Positions 54,754 to 64,000 of a stretch of 64,000 nucleotides of DNA are shown here, one piece after another. The notes under the pieces are model-generated. The model was not told the origin of the DNA. It saw only the letters and a program-made list of their open reading frames with translations, and made no database searches. Source of the DNA: Antedon mediterranea (Eukaryota; Echinodermata; Crinoidea; Comatulida; Antedonidae); the NCBI RefSeq assembly GCF_964355755.1, contig NC_092674.1, positions 26,648,001-26,712,000 on the forward strand. Reading direction: 5' to 3'. A program made the position numbers and the translations under genes. The number at the start of each line of letters is the position of its first letter. Position 1 is the stretch's first letter.

Positions 54754-57725
54754 GTCAATTTTGGATAAATTTACAGATTTTACTATTTAAACTGCGTAAA
54801 CTTAATGCAAACTTTAAAAAAACACCCACAAACATCATCCAAACAACTTAATATTGATTATACCACTACAAGAACTATAAAAGAGGACAATTTATGAAAT
54901 AATTTCATTGAAATATCTCTAGGTTTGAATTTTTAGGGTAAAAGATGTCAATTTTGGATAAATTTACAGATTTTGCCATGTAAACTGTGCAAACTTTAAA
55001 AAAACACCCCACAAACATCATCCAAACCACTTAATATTGAGTATACCACTACTAGAACTATAAAAGAGGACAATTTATGAAATAATTTTATTGAAATAGC
55101 TCTAGGTTTGAATTTTTAGGGTAAAAAATGTCAATTTTGGATAAATTTACAGATTTTACCATGTAAACTGCGTAAACTTAATGCAAACTTTAAAAAAAAA
55201 ACCACAAACATCATCCAAACAACTTAATATTGATTATACCACTACTAGAACTATAAAAGAGGACAATTTATGAAATAATTTTATTGAAATAGCTCTGGTT
55301 TGAATTTTTAGGGTAAAAAATGTCAATTTTGGATACATTTACAGATTTTGCCATGTAAACTGCGTAAACTTAATGCTAACTTAACAAAAACACCCCACAA
55401 ACATTATTCAAACAACTTAATATTGATTATATCACTACTAGAACTGTAAAAGAAGAGAATTTTTGAAATCAATTTATTGAAATAGCTCTGAAGTTTGACT
55501 TTTTAGGGTGAAAAATGTCAATTTTGGATAAATTTACAGATTTTACCATTTAAACTGCGTAAACTTAATGCAAACTTTAAAAAAACACCCACAAACATCA
55601 TCCAAACAACTTAATATTGATTATACCACTACAAGAACTATAAAAGAGGACAATTTATGAAATAATTTCATTGAAATAGCTCTAGGTTTGAATTTTTAGG
55701 GTAAAAGATGTCAATTTTGGATAAATTTACAGATTTTACCATTTAAACTGCGTAAACTTAATGCAAACTTTAAAAAAACACCCACAAACATCATCCAAAC
55801 AACTTAATATTGATTATACCACTACAAGAACTATAAAAGAGGACAATTTATGAAATAATTTCATTGAAATAGCTCTAGGTTTGAATTTTTAGGGTAAAAG
55901 ATGTCAATTTTGGATAAATTTACAGATTTTGCCATGTAAACTGTGCAAACTTTAAAAAAACACCCCACAAACATCATCCAAACCACTTAATATTGAGTAT
56001 ACCACTACTAGAACTATAAAAGAGGACAATTTATGAAATAATTTTATTGAAATAGCTCTAGGTTTGAATTTTTAGGGTAAAAAATGTCAATTTTGGATAA
56101 ATTTACAGATTTTACCATGTAAACTGCGTAAACTTAATGCAAACTTTAAAAAAACACCCACAAACATCATCCAAACAACTTAATATTGATTATACCACTA
56201 CTAGAACTATAAAAGAGGACAATTTATGAAATAATTTTATTGAAATAGCTCTGGTTTGAATTTTTAGGGTAAAAAATGTCAATTTTGGATAAATTTACAG
56301 ATTTTGCCATGTAAACTTAATGCTAACTTAACAAAAACACCCCACAAACATCATTCAAACAACTTAATATTGATTATATCACTACTAGAACTGTAAAAGA
56401 AGAGAATTTTTGAAATAAATTTATTGAAATAGCTCTGAAGTTTGACTTTTTAGGGTGAAAAATGTCAATTTTGGATAAATTTACAGATTTTACCATTTAA
56501 ACTACGTAAACTTAATGCAAACTTTAAAAAAACACCCACAAACATCATCCAAACAACTTAATATTGATTATACCACTACAAGAACTATAAAAGAGGACAG
56601 TTTATGAAATAATTTCATTGAAATAGCTCTAGGTTTGATTTTTTAGGGTGAAAAATGTAAACTTTGGATAAATTGACAGATTTTACCATGTAAACTGTGC
56701 AAACTTTAAAAAAAAACACCCCACAAACATCATCCAAACAACTTAATATTGATTATACCACTACTAGAACTATAAAAGAGGACAATTTATGAAATCATTT
56801 TATTAAAATAGTTCTAGGTATAAATTGACACATTTTACCATGTAAACTGTGCAAACTTTTAAAAAACACCCCACAAACATCATCCAAACCACTTAATATT
56901 GATTATATCATTATTAGAACTATAAAAGAGGACAATTTATGAAATAATTTTATTGAAATGGCTCTAAGATTTTTTTAGGAGTGAAAAATGTCAATTTTGG
57001 ATAATTGACAGATTTTACCATGTAAACTGCGTAAACTTAATTAAAAAATACCTCACAAACATCATTCAAACAATTGAATACTGATTATACCACTACTAGA
57101 ACTATAAAAGAAGACAATTTATGAAATCATTTTATTAAAATAGTTCTAGGTTTGACATTTTTGGGGTGATTATGAAATAATTTTATTGAAATAGCTCTAG
57201 GAATAAATTGACACATTTTACCATGTAAACTGTGCAAACTTTTAAAAAACACCCCACAAACATCATCCAAACCACTTTGATTATATCATTATTAGATAGA
57301 ACCATAAAAAGAGGACAATTTATGAAATAATTTTATTGAAATGGCTCTAAGATTTTTTTACTAGGAGTAAAAAATGTCAATTTTGGATAATTGACAGATT
57401 TTACCATGTAAACTGCGTAAACTTATTTAAAAAATACCCCACAAACATCATTCAAACAATTGAATACTGATTATACCACTACTAGAAATATAAAAGAAGA
57501 CAATTTATAAATCATTTTATTATTAAATAGCTCTAGGTTTGACATTTTTGGGGTAAAAAACCACTTAATATTGATTATCACTAAAACTATAAAAGAAGAC
57601 AACTTATGAAATGATTTTATTGAAATAGGTCAAAGTTTGACCTTTTTGGATAAATTGACAGATTTTAAAGTGTAAACTTTACAATGCAAAAAAGGCCATC
57701 TGCAAACATCCTTCAAACCACTTAT
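54754..57725 (+). repeat. About 190-bp satellite B array (about 15 monomers)
   Basis: Monomers begin GTCAATTTTGGATAAATTTA and contain CACAAACATCATCCAAAC and GAACTATAAAAGAGGAC. Variant markers recur about 950 bases apart (for example at 54975 and 55931, and 55452 and 56399), a five-monomer higher-order unit. Monomers become shorter and more diverged after 56800. Confidence 0.93.
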
Positions 57726-57755
57726 TATATTAAGACAATATTAATATTTGAAGCA

Positions 57756-60585
57756 GATATAAAATGATGCATACTCAGTTATCAAATGACTAGGCCTACA
57801 CTGATCATATTTGATATTGGTATATAGACAGTTAATATTAATTATTGTTGAGGTAGTTCAAACTATGATTACACTGATCATATCCAAAATTGTGATATAG
57901 AATATTATTAATAGTTATGGAAAAGATAGATATTAAAAAACTAAACAGATCATATCCAACAGTTTGATATAGATTATTAATATTAATTAATGATGATGCA
58001 GATATTAAAAGATTTTTGCTCAGTTATCAATTTATGACTACACTGATCATATCCAACTATGTGTTATAGATTATTAATAATAATTATTGATGAAATAGAT
58101 ATTGAAAGATGCGTGCTCAGTTATCAAATTATGACTACACTAATCATATCCAACATTGTGATATAGATTATTAATAATAATTATTGATGAGGTAGATATT
58201 AAAAGATGCATGCTCAGTTATCAAACTATGACTACACTGATCATATCCAACATTGTGATATAGGATATTATTAATAGTTATTGATAAGGTAGATATTAAA
58301 AAACCAAACAGATCATATCCAACAGTGTAATATAGATTATTAATATTAATTATTAATGAGGTAGATATTCTTCTTCTTTATTGTATCAAACAAAAACAAT
58401 TTCAATACAAAAGGTAGCCAAGATATAGCCGAAGCTAATCAAGCTTGGTACCTTTTATCTTAACTAACTTAAGCTACGAAATTAACAAATGAATAACAGA
58501 ACTTAAAAGAAAATAAAAATTTGATAACGTCAAAAACCAAACAAAAAATGTTGAATAATAAATAAATAACATAACATAACATTAAGTGCTGTATGTACTA
58601 TACTGTAATAAACAAAACCATATCAGTTCAATAGATCTGATGAATTAACAATATATAAAACATTGTAAATTATAGATTATTCTTTTATATACTTAAATAA
58701 AAGTAATTCTAAAGATGTATGCTCAGTTATCAAATTATGACTACACTGATCATATCCAACAATGTGATATAAATTATTAATAATAATTATTGATGAAATA
58801 GATATTGAAAGATGCGTGCTCAGTTATCAAATTATGACTCCACTAATCATATCCAACATTGTGATATAGGATATTATTAATAGTCATTGATAAGGTAGAT
58901 ATTAAAAGATGCATGCTCAGTTATCATATTATGACTACACTGATCATATTGAACAATGCAATATAGATTATTAATATTAATTATTGATGAGGTAGATATT
59001 AAAAGATGCATGCTCAGTTATCAAATTCTGACTACACTGATCATATCCAACAATGTGATATAGATTATTAATAATAATTATTGAAAGGTAGATATTAAAA
59101 GATGCGTGCTCAGTTATCAAATTCTGACTACACTGATCATATCCAACAATGTGATATAGATTATTAATAATAATTATTGAAAGGTAGATATTAAAAGATG
59201 CGTGCTCAGTTATCAAATTATGACTACACTGATCATATCGAACAATGTGATATAGATTATTAATATTAATTATTGATGAGGTAGATATTAAAAGATGCGT
59301 GCTCAGTTATCAAATTCTGACTACACTGATCATTATCGAACAATGTGATATAAGATATTAATAATAATTATTGATGAGGTAGATATTAAAAGATGCGTGC
59401 TCAGTTATCAAATTCTGACTACTGTACACTGATCATATCCAACGTGATATAATATATTATTAATAGTTATTGATAAGGTATATATTAAAAAACTAAACAG
59501 ATCATATCCAACAATGTGATATAGATTATTAATATTAATTAATGATGATGTAGATATTAAAAGATTATTGCTCAGTTATCAAATTATGACTACACTGATC
59601 ATAACCAACAATGTGATATAGATTATTAATAATAATTATTGATGAAATAGATATTGAAAGATGGGTGCTCAGTTATAAAATTATGACTACACTGATCATA
59701 TCCAACATTGTGATATACTGTAGGATATTATTAATAGTTATTGATAAGGTATATTAAAAGATGCGTGCTGTTATTAAATTATGACTACACTGATCATATC
59801 GAACAATGTGATATAGATTATTAATATTAATTATTGATGAGGTAGATATTAAAAGATGCGTGCTCAGTTATCAAATTATGACTACAATGATCATATCCAA
59901 CAATGTGATATAAATTATTAATAATAGTTATTGATAAGGTATATTAAAAGATGCGTGCTGTTATTAAATTATGACTACACTGATCATATCGAACAATGTG
60001 ATATAGATTATTAATATTAATTATTGATGAGGTAGATATTAAAAGATGCGTGCTCAGTTATCAAATTATGACTACAATGATCATATCCAACAATGTGATA
60101 TAAATTATTAATAATAATTATTGATGAAGGAAATAGATATTGAAAGATGCGTGCTCAGTTATCAAATTATGACTACACTAATCATATCCAACATTGTGAT
60201 ATAGGATATTATTAATAGTCATTGATAAGGTATATATTAAAAGATGCGTGCTCAGTTATCAAATTCTGACTACACTGATCATATCGAACAATGTGATATA
60301 TTATGATATTAATATTAATTATTGATGAGGTAGATATTAAAAGATGCGTGCTCAGTTATCAAATTATGACTAACACTGATCATATCCTACATTGTGATAT
60401 AGGACATTATTAATAGTTATTGATAAGGTAGTTATTAAAAGATGTGTGCTCAGTTATCAAATTTTGACTACAAAGATCATATCCAACATTGTGATGTAGA
60501 TTTATATTAATATTAATTATTGATGATGTAGATATTATAAGATGCATGCTAAGTTATCAAATTGTTACTACACGGATCATATTTG
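57756..60585 (-). repeat. 97-bp satellite A, inverted array (about 26 monomers)
   Basis: The same monomer as at 49321-54070 but on the opposite strand (ACTACACTGATCATATCCAA and GATGCGTGCTCAGTTATCAA). Copies are more diverged than in the forward array, with internal deletions. The array is interrupted at 58370-58710. Confidence 0.93.
58370..58710. mobile_element. 341-bp insertion in the inverted satellite array
   Basis: Interrupts a monomer between GTAGATATT and AAAGATG. Read on the minus strand it ends GATACAATAAAGAAGAAGAA, like a retroelement 3' tail with a GAA repeat. No coding part. Confidence 0.65.
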
Positions 60586-60994
60586 ATTTTGTGATTGATG
60601 ATATATTCATATAAAGAGTGTACAATACTCACAGTATTTTTTAATCCATCCACATGAAGAAGAGACACAAGAAGAGTTGTTTGAAATTGTGAAGCCTCAC
60701 AACCTTACTAATTGTGATGACATTTAATATAATATTACAGCCATACACAAACAGTAAGGTAGTTAGGGTCACTACAATCTATTAAAATAATTAACATTAA
60801 TTTAACTGGAAACATTGTTAATTATCAGTTTGAGTTTGACTTTTGTCTCTTTTGTTGTAGAATTGAATCTCTGTTTATCCATTGCTTTCAACCTGAAAAT
60901 AAACAGGCCTAATACCTTGGCATTAGCAATGAAATCAACTTACACACTGATGAATCTTAATACTCCTACCTACCTATCTAATATTTTATATAGA
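60586..60994. other. Unique AT-rich sequence after the satellite
   Basis: No gene, repeat or RNA recognised. Confidence 0.5.
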
Positions 60995-61570
60995 TAGGCT
61001 GTCTATGACCCCCCAGCCTATCCCTAGCTAGGCCTATGCCTCTCTAGACCATTCTGCTGGCTAGCTAGCAAGGCCCTAGGCCTAGTCCTATAATTAATAG
61101 CACAGGTCTCATATAGATAGGCCTAGAGTGTTTAGACTGAGCCTGGTGGTTATATGCCTATTTAAACTAGGACTAGGAGGCAGGCCTAATCAGCCTAAAC
61201 TAAGGCCTAATAAACTAGTCTAGGCCCTAACTAGAATACATAGAGCTAGCTAGTTAGGCAGCCTAGGCCTAGCTACTTATTAGCTAGTAAGTAGGCCTAG
61301 CTAGCTAGCCTACCAGTTCCCTAGTAGGGCCTAACCAGGTGGGCCTAGCCTAGCCTACTACTCTAGGCTAGATCTTTCTATTTCTAGGCCTAGCTAGACA
61401 AGGCTAGCCATAGTAGGCCTAGTAGTACTAGGCCTACCTAGTTTTTAGGCCTAAACTATTAGCTAGAGTAGAGAGATGCTAGCCTAACTAGGCCTAGGCC
61501 CTAGCTAGCTAGCTAGGCCTAGACTAGGCTAGCCTATAATATAAATAGGCCTGCCCTCTACTAGGCCTAA
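60995..61570. repeat. CTAG/AGGCCT-rich low-complexity island
   Basis: By eye at least 15 AGGCCT hexamers and many more CTAG tetramers in about 575 bases, in irregular, not tandem, order. No sustained reading frame. The same words are scattered through the rest of the window at lower density. Confidence 0.8.
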
Positions 61571-63410
61571 TCTGCCCTTTTTGGAGGCTAAAATATCGTC
61601 TGAAATAAGCTATGACCTACAAATATAGCTTAACTATCTGTTTAAGGGTGACACTGATGATGGGTAATCAATAAAATATGCTTCTAAATCTACCTTTTTG
61701 GCTTGCAATCATAATATCCAGTCTAGCCTAGGCCTAGGCCTGCACGGATCAGGTAGCGAAACGAACGAAGTGAGAGCAGAGAGCTGAGGAGGAGGAGGCC
61801 TCCTCCTCGGCCTAGGTTTCAGGCAGAAAAGAACATCTTGAGTTTGTGTAATTATATATCTATTTATAGTTATTTTAAAATATATCCCTAACATTTAAAA
61901 AATTATATATATTACTGACAATTAATTCTAAGAATGATACTCTATCTAATGATATAATCAATTAAATGTATTTTCCGTACGAAATTAATTATATACGAGG
62001 ATGGCATAAGTGATAGTTCTCTGTTATCAAAAAACAACTACCAGTCGGAAAGCCGCGTTGGTAACGCATCACTGATTTCATTCATTGTGAGGGCGCGCTT
62101 CGTGGAAAATGTTGGAATTTTTGCTATTTTAGTACACTTTGAAAATTGTATAATTTTGATATTAGATGAAATCAATAAACGTATTTCAATAGTTGAACTG
62201 CAAGCGTAAATAATGATAAAAACTGTGATCTAAATTCCACAGTTTTTTTGTTTCGAGAAATATTATTATTTTGTGTATAAACTTTTTTATTTATATTTTT
62301 TTTTAAATGATGGTAAAAAATCATTAAATTTCATATTTTCTAGATAAGGTTTCAAGGCGAATTTAAAATCCTTTCAAGATAAACTATTAAGCTATCTATT
62401 AAAATAAAAATCTAATTTTAAGCTTTCTTGGGATGCAACTCCCACTAATCAAACCAAACCTACTACATTTCTGTTCAGTTACGATCGAAAAACCGCCATT
62501 TTGAAACTTTGTTTACGTTTTACGAAGCTGGTACGAATCGACCCGGACCGAATCGTGTCCCTGTTTAATCCGGCCTCACAGGCCTAAGGTTTCAATCTGC
62601 TGTCCGATTATTGTTCTATTTGGTTTCTGAGCTAGGAAAGGCCTACTTAGACTAGCTACTATAATTACTTACTTAACTTCTAGCCTAGCTAGGCCTAAAA
62701 ATAGTATTTTCTAGGCCTAGTTTAGGCTAGGCTGATAGTAGTTTGTGTTATAGGGCCTATAGTAGCTGGAGTAGAAGTAGACATAATCTGGGTATTCCAT
62801 AATCTAGGCTGGTAGGTCTATCCCAGCTCATATACCAAGCAAGAAGAAGCCTGAAGAAGAACCTAGGCCCAGAAAAAATTACAAAAACTGTTAAAAAACA
62901 ATAAATTGAAAAACAAAGTGCCAAAAGATAACCCATTTTCAATTTATATATAAATATGGTGGGGAATGTTATTTATAAAATCAAGCATCTTTTGTTTGAG
63001 AGACTCAACCATGTATTTTTATATGGTCATGTTTTTAAAAAAGATAATTATTAGCCCATCATTTACCTGAGTATTGTTAATTAGTTGGTACTTATAAGTA
63101 TATCAATATCTGGCAGTAAATGTCACACTTGTATACAGAAATATTCTATTACTTTATTAGATACAACTTACATTTCACACAAGCAATACATTTTTTCTTT
63201 TTATGTATACATATACAGAATGTGAAAAAATACAACCTTTCAAACAATTACTGATACAAATAGTAAATACTACTGTATATAAAAACTTCTAATAGCACCT
63301 TGTTCATCAGACATAACAAACTAGCTAGGCTTAATACTGTAAATATAAAATATGCCACCATATGTACTTTTTGAGATATCATTTTTACTCGAGTCTTACT
63401 GTTAATTGTA
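61571..63410. other. Apparently non-coding region
   Basis: Includes a 20-base palindrome (GAGGAGGAGG and its complement, 61789-61808), a YY1-like CCGCCATTTTG at about 62491 and GC-richer stretches around 62040-62110 and 62500-62580 that could be promoter-like. No exon model is supported. Confidence 0.4.
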
Positions 63411-63490
63411 CTGATTTTATGATTGTTTTATGTTTATATTGTATGCATCTGTGCGACTCTGGTTAATAAAGTAAATCAATCAATCAATTG
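63410..63490 (+). repeat. Non-LTR retroelement 3' tail, (CAAT)n
   Basis: The sequence runs into AATAAAGTAAATCAATCAAT, the polyadenylation-like signal plus short tandem tail seen in CR1/L2-type elements. The body upstream is not recognisable. Confidence 0.45.
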
Positions 63491-63627
63491 CAACTTAATT
63501 TATATCTTTATAAAAAATTTACTGATCTGAAACACTTCTACAACTTAAATGAATATAAATTTATATGTTATATTAGCGAATAAAATGAAAAACTATCAGC
63601 AATGATATTGAAATCGAGAAAACCACT

Positions 63628-63694
63628 TTACAGCTTCCACCGTCCAACCTCATATTGAAGAACGAGATAGAAAATCTTGATACCAACAAAAAAC
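63628..63694 (-). CDS. Possible terminal coding exon of a gene to the right of the window
   Basis: On the minus strand a good acceptor (pyrimidine-rich, TTTCAG) is followed by a frame reading FFVGIKIFYLVLQYEVGRWKL and a stop. Composition and hydrophobic pattern look protein-like, but 21 codons cannot establish it and no partner exon is in the window. Confidence 0.18.
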
Positions 63695-64000
63695 CTGAAA
63701 TGAAAATGAATAGCTGAAATGTAAAGAACTATTTAAATAATTGTCACTATGACGAAAACATTTTCTTAAATACTGTATAATTATATAATTATTCCACAAC
63801 CTGAAAACATATTCAGATAAAATATGACTGTACTGTAAGCCTACCATAAAAAAGCACTAAACACAAAACTTCCTTGTGTCTGTATATTTATTGTATAATT
63901 ATTAATACAGTAAATAAATTGTACCCATCAGTTGCCAATAATGAGGATATTTAACTATATGTCAGGCTGCGATTGGCTTAATTATCCTTCCCAACGCATC

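Noticed and set aside
58977-59216. Repetitive 79-codon minus-strand frame
   Set aside because: Satellite A monomers read through; all satellite frames were ignored.
61709-61894. Pro/Arg-rich minus-strand frame
   Set aside because: Produced by the GAGGAGG palindrome and AGGCCT repeats; no protein features.
62757-62942. Minus-strand 61-codon frame with a hydrophobic, signal-peptide-like start (MKMGYLLALCFSIYC)
   Set aside because: No splice partner, no homology recognised, and the rest of the frame is CTAG/AGGCCT-rich repeat; kept out for lack of support.

Overview
The window is a stretch of an AT-rich metazoan nuclear genome. Its genes are split by many GT-AG introns, and their products are animal housekeeping and membrane proteins. 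Best guess is a marine invertebrate deuterostome, possibly an echinoderm such as a crinoid. That guess rests on the look of the repeats (deuterostome-type SINEs, abundant AGGCCT) and on gene order, and is weak. All exon models were built by hand from splice signals, reading phase and remembered family sequences; no alignment was run.

Genes occupy bases 1-48.8 kb and alternate in orientation. A TMEM144-like carbohydrate transporter (minus, 5' part only) diverges from a complete eIF5B gene (plus, 24 exons, 1155 codons). eIF5B converges on ALG11 (minus, 4 exons, 496 codons). ALG11 diverges from a P1B copper ATPase of the ATP7A/ATP7B type (plus, 18 exons, 1457 codons, eight heavy-metal domains). 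ATP7 converges on a TNF-receptor-like gene (minus, 7 exons, 336 codons). The ALG11/ATP7 head-to-head pair matches, from memory, the human ATP7B-ALG11 arrangement and may be old microsynteny with a shared promoter.

The introns are full of mobile DNA: a 2 kb element with an 8-bp target duplication in eIF5B intron 1, at least eleven copies of one MITE family with TWA target sites, several other MITEs, tRNA-derived SINEs, a retroelement 3' end carrying a hammerhead-ribozyme-like core, two large intronic minisatellites, and a nearly complete non-LTR retrotransposon (one frame break) in intron 2 of the receptor gene.

From 49.3 to 60.6 kb the sequence is satellite. A 97-bp satellite in forward orientation, with nested 11-mer and 4-mer higher-order repeats, is followed by a short spacer, then a second satellite of about 190 bp with 5-mer higher-order structure, then the first satellite again in inverted orientation. 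The last 3.4 kb holds an island packed with CTAG/AGGCCT, apparently non-coding sequence, a retroelement tail and one doubtful exon.
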